64,000 bases of DNA, from contig CM043955.1 in NCBI GenBank assembly GCA_014529385.2, positions 153,975,640 through 154,039,639 on the forward strand, read 5' to 3'. Under the pieces are notes generated by a model that was not told the DNA's origin, searched no databases, and was given only the letters and a program-made list of their open reading frames with translations. Position 1 is the first letter of the stretch. Every line of letters starts with the position of its first letter. Shown in pieces: positions 1-9,552 of this stretch. The stretch comes from Adiantum capillus-veneris. Lineage: Eukaryota; Streptophyta; Polypodiopsida; Polypodiales; Pteridaceae. A program made the position numbers and the translations under genes.

Positions 1-20
1 GTCAAAACGGGAAACGAGAG

Positions 21-569
21 ATGAGCCCGGAAAGAACGAAACAAAAGAGTATCAAAGAAACAACGAGCTTAAGCTCCGGGGGATCAGTGCTAGTCGACAA
101 GGTACACGAACCATTGGACGCACTGATGAGAGCTTACGAAGCTAGGTTAAAGAACAACCAAACACAAGAACAGAGGTGGATGACATACCCAAACGCGGAA
201 TTGGAAAAGCAGAGACTTGAAATGTGCCAGAGAATGATCGAGACTGCACAAGCCTTATTAGAACCACCAAAAGAAACAATGAATTGTGGAAAGGAAAACC
301 CAATTCAGCAAGAGACTATCGTTTCACGGGTAGCTGAAAAGACTCCCAGTGCACAAAAGCCTGAAGATACACAAAAGGATGACCACATAGTATTGAACAC
401 AACCGATCAGGAGATAGAGAGTTTTCATCCAGTCATACAGAGGATTTACGGAAAAGATGAGGATTACAATGAATTTTGGAAACAAGTGAGAGAGGCAAAC
501 TTTGCAAACGAGCTAAGTTGCCAAGCTAATCAGACAAATTGGAAAAGGACATCAGGAATCCTCCCATAG
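21..569 (+). CDS. Gag-side polyprotein fragment, function not recognised
   Basis: A 182-codon open frame rich in charged residues, Gln and Asn, with no zinc knuckle. It lies upstream of the element A retropepsin and overlaps the next open frame (539-991) in a different register, so the original polyprotein was probably one frame that has since shifted. Position suggests the C-terminal part of gag or the gag-protease linker. The true start is outside or near the window edge; the ATG at 21 is only the first available. No domain was recognised. Confidence 0.45.
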   Translation: MSPERTKQKSIKETTSLSSGGSVLVDKVHEPLDALMRAYEARLKNNQTQEQRWMTYPNAELEKQRLEMCQRMIETAQALLEPPKETMNCGKENPIQQETIVSRVAEKTPSAQKPEDTQKDDHIVLNTTDQEIESFHPVIQRIYGKDEDYNEFWKQVREANFANELSCQANQTNWKRTSGILP

Positions 570-991
570 TGGAATTTGAGGCAGGATCTCAAGTGGACTT
601 GGATCTGCAATCTTACTGGGGAGATGGGGGCTCTGTTAGAACAATGGAGAGCAAACCTCATTCACTGAAAACCTTACCTTCATACTTAGGAGAGTATGAA
701 GCAAAATCCGAGATTAGAGCACTTCCCTCACGAAAAATCTCATCAGAAAAAGTCATGGACTCGCAAGGATTGATAGAGATTTTGTCAACACCAGTGACAT
801 GCACTATCACTCTAGCTGAGCTTTTGAGGCTAAGACCACATATGTGGACCACTGTAGGAAAATGCTTGGAGAAATTCGGGATAAAAGACCCAACATCGAG
901 ACTGCAAGAGAGCATTGAGGAGCTGAGCAAGCCACAAAAGAACGCTAAGTCCTGTACCCTTAAACAAGGTCGGAGAGTATTGCGAAGGTGA
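539..991 (+). pseudogene. Pre-protease region of element A polyprotein, frameshifted
   Basis: A 150-codon frame just before the retropepsin. Its C-terminal half reads like the stretch preceding protease in some plant Ty3 elements (a Leu/Arg-rich helix, ITLAELLRLRPHMW, then a Glu/Lys-rich linker). It ends at 991, and the protease frame is picked up without a gap in another register, reading CEGEEGNTTLPVEF just before the DSG domain. A single-nucleotide indel near 985 would join the two frames. The family match is by recollection of plant Ty3 proteins, not by alignment. Confidence 0.45.
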
Positions 992-1868
992 AGAGGGGAA
1001 TACAACCTTACCAGTTGAATTCCAAGGAGTGAACACGATGGCAATACTAGACAGCGGAGCTGGGGTAGCCATTGCTACAAAAGAAATCTGGAAAAAATGG
1101 GGGAAACCAGCAATAAGGAAGACTAGGTTGAAACTCCAATTAGCAGATGGACACATGGAGAAACCTATGGGGTTATTAGAGAAAGTTGTAGTGACTTCTT
1201 GCGGCATTGAATACGAACATACTTTCGCTATTGTCGATTTTGGCAAGGAGAATAACTATGATATCATACTGGGAAGACCATTCATGAGACAGTTGAAAAT
1301 GGTCCAAGATTGGGGCTACGATCACATATACTTGAGAAATATGGAAACCACTACACGTGTGAACCTGAAAGACCATAGCTACAAAGATGTGAACCGAACA
1401 CCGGTAGAGGAGTTTGATTCAGCTACTTTGGCGGGATCCGAATTTCCAGCTTGGTTAGGTAAACCCAAGGAGTTATGGATGTGTGGAGCTTCGGAATGTG
1501 GAAGTCTGAAACGAGAAGAATGTGTTTTAGAAAGGGCTATCGAAGACGAAACTTATGTAGGAGAACCCTTTCCAGAGGATACGTTTGAACCATTAGAGTG
1601 GACACACATTCTAGCAACCCTAGATGTTTGTGCAATTCCGGATGGTCCCACAACGAAATTTTGTGACAAGGACGGGTACGACGTGGTTCCGTATTTCATG
1701 TTGAGAACTGTACTCAAAAAAGAAACTGAAAAGAACGATACACTGGAAAAGGAAGATGAAGAAGAGGTGTTTCACGACATTCCCAATCATCCTGAGTGGG
1801 GAAATGAAGCAGACAACGAGTCAACGGACAATTCCAGCGGAAATGAAGAAACTATAACGGATGTCTGA
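985..1868 (+). CDS. Retropepsin (aspartic protease) of element A
   Basis: Processes the Gag-Pol polyprotein. The catalytic triplet DSG is at 1050-1058 in the context AILDSGAGVAIA, followed by a flap region and by the second conserved block IILGRPF about 75 residues later, the expected retropepsin half-fold spacing. The protease fold covers roughly 1030-1350. The rest of the frame (to 1868) is an acidic, poorly conserved tail that would connect to RT. The open frame is intact across the domain although the neighbouring gag and RT frames are shifted. Start is not defined, since the domain is normally released from a polyprotein. Confidence 0.8.
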
Positions 1869-1952
1869 TTTTATGATTTTCCGAACCAAACTAAACAACG
1901 CCAGAAACACTATAGAGCAAAGAAAAAAACAAAAGGGGTTAGAACCAATCCG

Positions 1953-3971
1953 ATGCCTAGAATAAGAGGAAAAAATCAATTCCTAATGCTAGTAAAGGCT
2001 GAAGATTGTGTTAAGTATAAGATTTCTGAAAGAATGAGAGGCAGAGATCAAAAGAGCTTACGAAAAGACAAAAGAGGCTCAAGAAATCAAGTTCAAAATA
2101 ATGGAACGAAAACTGAAACAGAAAAATCAGAAAAGAACAAGCGCAACAGAGAATACACGGAGTCCAAGTTAGAACGTAGAAACAAGTACAGAGAGCTCAA
2201 GAAAACTCTGAAAGAAGTTTGGACTACAGAAATTGAGAGTGGAGAGGACAAAAACGCCAAAATCAAGGAAAACATGGATGTTCCCTCTCACTATAGGAAA
2301 TTCACAATAGAGGATAGGAAGGTGATATTAACCCCACCTATTCGAGAGAGGAAGGAGAACGAATCTTATGACGGACCGGAGGATGCAAAAAAAGTTGATT
2401 TAGCAGCTCCAGGTGAGACGCCTAGACCGGTGTACATAGCCACAGATTTGTCTCCAAGCGAGGAAGAGAGACTTTTGAGTCTTCTCAGAGAGTATAGGGA
2501 TGTGTTTGCATGGTCTTATAAGGACTTAAAGGGAGTTGACCCATCGATATGCCAACACACAATCCCACTGAAACAAGACGCAAAGCCTAGCAGACAGAGA
2601 CCATACACATATAATGATACGTTTGCTAAGCGAATCAAAGAAGAGATAGATAAGCTAATGGAAGCTGAATTCATATACGAGATTGAACACACTGATTGGG
2701 TATCTCCGATTGTGGTAGTACCTAAGAAGAACGGAAAACTCCGAGTGTGTGTCAACTAAAGAAAGTGAATGCTGCAACAATCAGGGACAATTATCCCCTG
2801 CCGATAACTGATCATGTTCTAGAGCGTGTATCAGGGAAAACAGCATACTCCTTTCTTGATGGTTTTTCAGGATATAACCAGCTAGCCATAGCATTGGAAG
2901 ATCAACATAAAACAGCTTTTGCAACGGAGTGGGGAATTTATGCTTATCGGGTTATGCCTTTTGGTCTAACCAATGCTCCCGCAACCTTCCAGAGGCTGAT
3001 GACGCATGCTTTCAAAGAATACTTAAGGCTGTTTCTCGAAATATACATGGATGACTTATGTGTACATCTCTACTGAGAGATGAACATCTAGAACACCTAA
3101 GAAAAGTATTTGAGAAATGTAGGACATATCGCATTTGTCTCAATCCTGAGAAATGTGTGTTTATGGTCCGACAGGGCAGAATTCTGGGACATATTGTCTC
3201 ACAAAACGGAATATCCACGGATTTAGAGAAGATAAAAGTTATAGTGGATATGCTAGACCAACCAATGCGAAACAAGTACAGAGCTTTATGGGACATTGTG
3301 GATATTATAGACGATTCATTTACATGTACGCTATAATAGGCCAACCACTTTACAGGCTAATAGTGAACTTTGAATGGACAGAGGAATGTGAGGAATCATT
3401 CAAGAAATTGAAAGAGGCACTCATTACTGCTCCAGTCTTGAAATCACCAGATTGGGAGAAGATATTCCATGTGCACATAGATGCTTCGGCATATGCAATA
3501 GGATGCATTCTGGCTCAGCCAGAAGAAGGAAACATGGATTTTCCTATCTGTTACGCCAGTCGACAGCTCAACAATGCAGAGAAGAATTACACCACAACAG
3601 AGCGAGAAGGATTAGGAATGATCTATGCTGTGAAGAAATTTCGGCATTATCTTCTAGCCAACAAGTTTGTGTTTTTTACGGATCACCAAGCCTTGCTCTA
3701 CCTAGTGAATAAACCATGCAATACCGGGAGAATAGTGAGATGGTTCATTATCTTACTGGAATTCGACTTCACGGTAGTAGTAAAGAAAGGAAAAACACAT
3801 CTTAGAGCTGATCATCTTTCGCGATTGACGAATGGAGAAGACCCTATAGGAGTAGATGACGACATGCCAGACGCGTACTTGTTCAACATAGAAATGATAC
3901 CTAAGTGGTCTCAAAATGTCGTTGACCTATTAACCTATGGAAGAGATTCGATAGAAGAGAATACAACCTGA
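1953..3971 (+). pseudogene. Reverse transcriptase and RNase H of element A, multiple frameshifts
   Basis: Copies element RNA into cDNA and removes the RNA strand. RT fingers begin near 2400 (KKNGKLRVCV at about 2725) and the catalytic box YMDD lies at 3046-3057. Three register changes break the domain: near 2757 (one base missing in the Tyr codon after VCVN), near 3070 just after YMDD, and near 3252. RNase H follows at about 3450-3830 and keeps the Ty3 catalytic pattern: Asp in HIDASAYAIG, Glu in TTEREGLG, and Asp in FFTDHQALLY. Only this one RNase H is present, unlike the minus-strand Tat-like elements in this window. The frame ends at 3971, where a one-base loss separates it from integrase. 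Confidence 0.9.
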
Positions 3972-4006
3972 AACATATTGCTATTCAGCAATCCAAGAAT
4001 CTTCAA

Positions 4007-5299
4007 TTGATTGCAGGAAGGTTGTATCAATTGGGAAATGATCATGTTTTACGACTATGCATCAATCCTGAGGAATATAATATATATCTGTGCGAAGCAC
4101 ATGTTCAGGAATGTGCATTTCATTGTTCAAGAAGGAACACATATAGGAATTTGTTACAATTGGGAGTCTATTGGCCAGGAATGAAAGAAAGCGTACATGA
4201 ATATGTCACTGTATGTATTGTATGTTCATCAAAACCTCCAGCTGAGTATTCGACATTATATCAGACAATGATCGCTCCAGAATGGAGTCAGTATATTGTT
4301 GAATATCTCACAAATAGAACTTTCCCAGAAGGAACGTCAAAAGCTCGTCAGAAATCTGTAGAGACAGAAGCTAGAGATTACGCTTTAATAGGAGATCAAC
4401 TCTATAAGAGAGGTAAAGACAACCAGCTTAGGATTTGCGCATCAGAGTCTGAGTATGTGATAATCCTGGAGCAAGCTCATGGAGGAGTAGGTGGAGGCCA
4501 TTTCTCAGGTGATAAGACAGCAAAACTTGTCTTAGCCGCAGGAATATGGTGGCCAACATTACATATGGACGTTGAGGAATACGTTAAAAGGTGTGATGAC
4601 TGTCAGCGGACCAAAGTACCACTTAAAAGAGATGATATGCCGCTTAGACCAATGATGGGGGCAAGAGCTTTTGCAAAATGGGGGATTGATTATGTTGGAC
4701 CCATTTCACCTCCTGCATATAAGACTCATACACAATACATCATTGTGGCTACAGACTATCTAACAAAGTGGGTCGAAGCAAAGGCAACTCAAAAAGCAGA
4801 TGCCAGGACCACGGCACAATTTCTATATGAATACGTCTTTGTACGATATGGATTGCCAATAGAAATTGTGAGTGATCGAGGCACACATTTCATAAATGAA
4901 GTGATAGAGATCCTTCTAGATGAATTCATGGTAATCCATAGGAAATCAGCCCCGTATCATCCACAAGCAAACGGACAAGCTGAAGCAACAAACAAAACCA
5001 TATGCACGGTCCTCACGAAGATTGTATCTAAGTCGAGAACTGACTGGGACCAAAAGTTGCATTCAACATTATGGGCATATAGGGTGGCGTATAAAACATC
5101 CATAGGAACGACCCCATATAACATGGTTTTTGGGCTAAATGCTATCTTATCAATAGAATTCTTGATTTCAACTTTAAGGGTGGCTAAGGATCTAGAGTGG
5201 ACAGGGCACGAGCTCTCTGATAGAATAGATGACCTAGAAAAGCTAGATGAGCTTCGCCTAAAAGCAGTAGCTTCTATCTACGCTCAAAAAAGGCGATAA
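4007..5299 (+). CDS. Integrase of element A with tandemly duplicated zinc-binding domain
   Basis: Inserts the cDNA into chromosomes. Two H2C2 zinc fingers occur in tandem with identical spacing H-x6-H-x30-C-x2-C: the first with His codons at 4100 and 4121 and Cys at 4214 and 4223, the second at 4478, 4499, 4592 and 4601. The DDE core follows: Asp in WGIDYVGP (about 4690), Asp in IVSDRGTHF (about 4875), and Glu in NGQAEATNK (about 4985). Only one finger is normal for Ty3 integrase. The frame ends with TAA at 5297-5299; the next frame continues in the same register with the integrase C-terminal module, so this stop is probably a point mutation. Confidence 0.88.
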   Translation: MIAGRLYQLGNDHVLRLCINPEEYNIYLCEAHVQECAFHCSRRNTYRNLLQLGVYWPGMKESVHEYVTVCIVCSSKPPAEYSTLYQTMIAPEWSQYIVEYLTNRTFPEGTSKARQKSVETEARDYALIGDQLYKRGKDNQLRICASESEYVIILEQAHGGVGGGHFSGDKTAKLVLAAGIWWPTLHMDVEEYVKRCDDCQRTKVPLKRDDMPLRPMMGARAFAKWGIDYVGPISPPAYKTHTQYIIVATDYLTKWVEAKATQKADARTTAQFLYEYVFVRYGLPIEIVSDRGTHFINEVIEILLDEFMVIHRKSAPYHPQANGQAEATNKTICTVLTKIVSKSRTDWDQKLHSTLWAYRVAYKTSIGTTPYNMVFGLNAILSIEFLISTLRVAKDLEWTGHELSDRIDDLEKLDELRLKAVASIYAQKRR

Positions 5300-6796
5300 A
5301 AGGAATTTTTTGATAAGCATGTGCGGACTAAAGAGTTTAAAGTTGGGGACTATGTCCTAGTTTACACTCTGAAACAGCATGCTAAGAAGCTTAAAAAGCG
5401 AGGGATGGGACCTCTGGTGATTAAAGATCTATCACCAAGTGGAGCCGTCAAGCTTGCTACATTAGTCGGAGAAGAAATGCCCAATTGGATTAGTGGATGG
5501 AGAGTGAAAAAGTATCTGTTGCCGCTAACACAAGACATGCTTCTCAAAATACATCAAGAAAAGCTGCGTGTCCAGAAAAAGAAAAAGATTGTGGAGGAAG
5601 CGCAAGCCGAGGCGAAGGAAAGCATGGAGAAAAGAAGACTACTGCGTCAGAAACAGCACAATGAAGGAGCAATGCGAATAAACGCAGTTAGTATAACAGA
5701 AATGGATAATGACAAAGAAGAACCCATCATTGAATGCAAAGTAGGAACCAACCAAATCAAAGTCAGAGCACTATTGGATTCAGGAGCTCAAGCTAACCTA
5801 CTTTCATTCAGTTTGTATAGACAATTGACAAATGACACTAAACTAACTGCTGCCAAGCAAGAGTTAAAGAGTTACTCTGAGAATGCAATCAAAACTGTCG
5901 GATGCACAGTTTTACATATACAGATTAACCAATATGTGTATCCTCATATGTTTTACGTGGTTGAAGACCAAGCTACACAACATCCATTATTGCTAGGACA
6001 ACCATGGCAGAAGCAATACAATGCAATGATTGACTGGAGTTCTAAATCAGTGCTTATCAAATACGAAGGTGAAAGTCAATCAGTTAAGTTCACCAAAGGA
6101 GCAGAGCCAACTCCAAAGGAAGAATCCACGAACAAGGGCAAACAACAAACAGAGAGAAAGAAGAAGCAATGGCAACCAAAAGTTTCTATACAACCGGATT
6201 ACTCTTCGACGAGGAATTCTCAACATTGGATAAGGAAGACAAGGAATAATATAACAGCTCAACCTTGGGATAAAACGGAGCCAACGTTGGCATGGAGACC
6301 AAAAAAGGTGATGCCAGAAAACACAAACAGAGTCTTCAATACCAGACAACAGAGTGATCCCCGACAATCAAGGACAGTGAAACAGATCTGGATTCCAAAG
6401 AAGTTCATGACGGCACAAAGCTACAGCCAGCAAATTTGGATCCCAAAGATTTGTAAACAGGAACTCCCTTCAATACAATCAACGGAAACTCCTAGGTATT
6501 TCAAGGCGAGGAAATCAACACACAGAACAAAGCAGGTTTGGGTCGCAAAGAGTTTGTGGCAAGCACAAGCAAAGCGGAAGCAGATTTGGATAGTAAAAAA
6601 AGACAACAAGGTAACGAAGAATCCATCTACTGATTCTACTACCGAAGTGCCAAAACCAACCCAAAACCCGACCACCAATCCTTCAATCAAACAAAGAGCA
6701 GCTTTATTGGAAAGACTGTTGTATCATCGCTCTACAATTGCATTGGGAACTTATGACCAAAACAACTACAATGCTTCACCCACAGACACTTCATAG
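5300..6796 (+). CDS. Integrase C-terminal module fused to a second retropepsin-like domain and W-x-P-K repeats
   Basis: In the same register as the integrase frame upstream. The first 70 or so residues (GDYVLVYTLKQ, GPLVIKDLS) are the Ty3 integrase C-terminal GPY/F-type module. A second aspartic-protease-like domain follows: ALLDSGAQANLLS with DSG at 5777-5785, then LLLGQPW near 5990, which is the second retropepsin block. The tail is basic and carries six spaced copies of a Trp-centred motif (KQWQPK at about 6165, AWRPKK 6289, QIWIPKK 6384, QIWIPK 6430, QVWVAK 6533, QIWIVKK 6580). A similar I/V-W-V-P-K motif precedes protease in some plant copia polyproteins, so the tail may be an RNA-binding or Gag-like segment; that is inference. 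The frame is open for about 490 codons despite decay elsewhere, which argues it is a real fusion. Confidence 0.75.
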   Translation, partial: KEFFDKHVRTKEFKVGDYVLVYTLKQHAKKLKKRGMGPLVIKDLSPSGAVKLATLVGEEMPNWISGWRVKKYLLPLTQDMLLKIHQEKLRVQKKKKIVEEAQAEAKESMEKRRLLRQKQHNEGAMRINAVSITEMDNDKEEPIIECKVGTNQIKVRALLDSGAQANLLSFSLYRQLTNDTKLTAAKQELKSYSENAIKTVGCTVLHIQINQYVYPHMFYVVEDQATQHPLLLGQPWQKQYNAMIDWSSKSVLIKYEGESQSVKFTKGAEPTPKEESTNKGKQQTERKKKQWQPKVSIQPDYSSTRNSQHWIRKTRNNITAQPWDKTEPTLAWRPKKVMPENTNRVFNTRQQSDPRQSRTVKQIWIPKKFMTAQSYSQQIWIPKICKQELPSIQSTETPRYFKARKSTHRTKQVWVAKSLWQAQAKRKQIWIVKKDNKVTKNPSTDSTTEVPKPTQNPTTNPSIKQRAALLERLLYHRSTIALGTYDQNNYNASPTDTS

Positions 6797-6816
6797 TCGT
6801 CCGGGAGGACTCAGAC

Positions 6817-6828
6817 TAGGAGGGGGGG
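6817..6828 (+). promoter_or_regulatory. Polypurine tract, internal copy (possible central PPT)
   Basis: The 12-mer GGAGGGGGGGAG sits 21 bases after the end of the fusion ORF. It is identical to the tract directly before the LTR at 12914. Here it is followed by GTATACAGG rather than an LTR-like TG start. It could be a second plus-strand primer site or a relic of a former 3' end. Confidence 0.55.
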
Positions 6829-6829
6829 A

Positions 6830-8430
6830 GGTATACAGGAGCTACAAAGCAGCTACAAGCGGGAAAAACAAAGAAAAACAAAAATTATATTACAAGGGCA
6901 GTGTTTTACATGATTTTGCAATTTTTTATGTTTGATTGCGGATATTGATAATATTTATGCCCTTATATACCTTGTTTTGCAACAAGAAGAGATCAAATGA
7001 TGAATTTGGGTCTCTAGATGTGTAAATATCACTAAATAAGAGTGTTTTTGGAGCTAAAAAGTGAAAAAAGTGGTAATCCAAGTCCAAAAATCACAAAGAA
7101 GTGTATATTCATATACACAGGGTTACCAGCTATTTATCATGTATGTTGGAATTTTTTGGCTTCAATTTGCTATTTTCCTTTATTTTTTATGATTTTCTTA
7201 ATAAAAATAAAAAAAAATAAAAAAGCAGGTGAAATGAGATCGGAAAAAAGAAAAGAATAGACGGTGATGGTCCTAATGACAAGGGCAACCCATGGTAAAA
7301 ATGGGGTACAATTCTGAAAAAGTTGCGGAAAGCCCAAAATGACAGAATTTTGGCAAAGTGGACAGATTTCTCAGAAACAGGTCAAATGGAGTCCAAATTG
7401 AGGAATTTCAAATCCTAAAGTGCATTTCACGACGAGATAGGAGCACATGTCAAATTTGGTAACAAGTGATCCGGGAAGCCCGAAGTTAAGTATTTTTCAC
7501 TTCACTATCAAGCTCATTTCCACTATTACCTTCTTGGAGAGAGCAAAGAGCACACAGGAGCATCCGGCCTTCTACCACCTTCTACGACTGCTACGAGAGC
7601 TCAGAGGACACCAGACATGAGAGGTAGACTCGCTGCCATAAGCTTTTGATGATTATCGTTAACTTTTGTCGCGAAAACTCACCAAAACCAAGAAACAAGA
7701 GCAGACAGGGAATGGGGAAGAACGCTAGGTAGGGGCACAACCGCCTAACCAAACTTTGCAAGAACTTAGAGGTGGGTTACCCTAACATAGAGGATGAGTT
7801 TCTAGCACTCAAAGCTCGAGAAAGAACGACTGGGAAAACCCTAGGTCAACAGAGCCTGCAAGAGGCAAACAGAAAAAAATTGTCGGAACGACACAAAACT
7901 TCTCAGGAAGCTTAACAACATCGAGGGCAATGCAACCATGGAGTATCTCCGGGTTTGGATCACCAAAAGTAGGTCGGAACAACCGATTCGGCTGTGGACA
8001 CAAAAAGCGTCATTTTGGCATAACGGCTAAAATTGACGACCAAATGACATGAAACTTCACAAGCAGTTTCAACTATACATGGATGACTTATGTTTGCAAG
8101 CAAAACCCAAAAGAAAGCTGATTCACTTACCGATGGTGAAAAAGACGCTTTCGGGCAACCAAATGGAGAAAGATGGAGAACGGGGAGCCAAAGTCAAGTT
8201 CAACCGAATAGGTGGCTTCACAACATATCCAATGAGCTGGAAATGCAACTCTCAAGAAGAAAAGTTGAAGAAATTCAACTCCAAGGCAAAAAGACGACTT
8301 CGGAGACTGAAATGCCTATAAGGGGGCTTTTTAGCTAAACTGATGACTTTTTAAGTTGAAAACTAGTTAGCAGGGCTTAGGGCACTAGCACAAAGCATTC
8401 TTTGCACAAAAAGATCAACATTTGAAGAAA
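6830..8430. other. Non-coding spacer after pol of element A
   Basis: About 1.6 kb with no credible coding frame, AT-rich around 6840-7250 and mixed thereafter. Nothing recognisable as an LTR pair, tRNA gene or inverted terminus was seen. A 20-base match to the YMDD region of the upstream RT occurs at about 8076, too short to interpret. Confidence 0.5.
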
Positions 8431-9440
8431 AGACATCATACGCGTATGATGTCTCACAGCATGATTTTCACATCCATTTCAACATTTGAGTGCATAGCCT
8501 CATTCCACATGTTAATCACATCCTATGAACCAAGTATCATGAGAATTGGAGTTAGAAAACCCAAGGAAAACCAAAAAGACGCAAATTAGGCCATAAAATT
8601 GATTTTTGGTCCTAATTTTGTCAAAATAACTCCAAACTCATTGAAACTTTGTAGGATTGTTGATTAACACATCTACAAGCTATCTGGAACCAAAAAGCAC
8701 CATTTTGACACAAAAGACATCATACACGTATAATGTCTATTTGCACTTACAGAGCCAAAAATGCTCATTTGTCATCATACATCCATTATATATATCTAAT
8801 ACATGCTACATATGAAGTTTGGAACCAATTGGTCAAGTGGATATCCCCATTAGCCCAATTAAGAGAAAATCCTTCATACAAAGCCTATTTTGTCCCAAAT
8901 CCAACATATTCAAGTCCAAACCAAGATTTGAGTATAAACAGTCCTTCACTAGCACATGGAGAGTCCACAGAACCAATCCCATGAAAAATTGATGAAAAAG
9001 ACATCATACGCGTATGATGTCCCCAGAGCCATTTTTAGTCCAAATTCTACCCAAACTTCATAAATCCACTGAATAAGCCTATCTAAAGCCAAATCCAAGC
9101 TTATAGAGAAAATTGGTCCAAAAATGCACTAAAAGACATCATACGCGTATGATGTCTCACTATGTGATTTTGGCACCTCAGGGCTTCAACCACCAAACAG
9201 AAGTGTTCTACATGCCATTTGAAGGTGATCCACCAAGTTTTACCCAATTTGGATCATAAAATCCATTTCCCTTTCAAAATTTTGCCAAGAGCCTGAACTG
9301 GACTAAACTGGCCAAAACTTGACCAAATGGGATCCAAACTCAAATCCAAGCATATGATACTCATGTATACACTATCAGCTACAAGCACAACCAATATGAA
9401 GTCATTCTGACACAAAAGACATCATACGCGTATAATGTCT
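8431..9440. repeat. Array of five 24-bp palindromes in a degenerate roughly 284-bp repeat
   Basis: The half-site AGACATCATACG is followed at once by its reverse complement. Copies are at 8431-8454 and 9134-9157 (perfect), 8999-9022 (last base changed), 9417-9440 (one change) and 8715-8738 (two changes). Start-to-start distances are 284, 284, 135 and 283 bp. Sequence before several copies is also shared in part (CATTTTGACACAAA-like), so the palindromes look like the best-conserved part of an old tandem array. Sequences between copies otherwise diverge strongly. Each copy contains the self-complementary core ACGCGT or a variant of it. Confidence 0.85.
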
Positions 9441-9552
9441 CAAGCATGTTTTTGAGCCCAGTTTGCATATTTTTTCACCTACATTGCATCCTTAGGCCCT
9501 GAATAGCTCATGTTTCAATTTTCAAGTCATTTGAATAGTTAAAAGCTTCATT

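Noticed and set aside
8049-8338. Short frame containing YMDDLC, like the RT active site at 3046
   Set aside because: Only about 20 bases match and no other RT motif is nearby. Chance or a tiny patch cannot be told apart.
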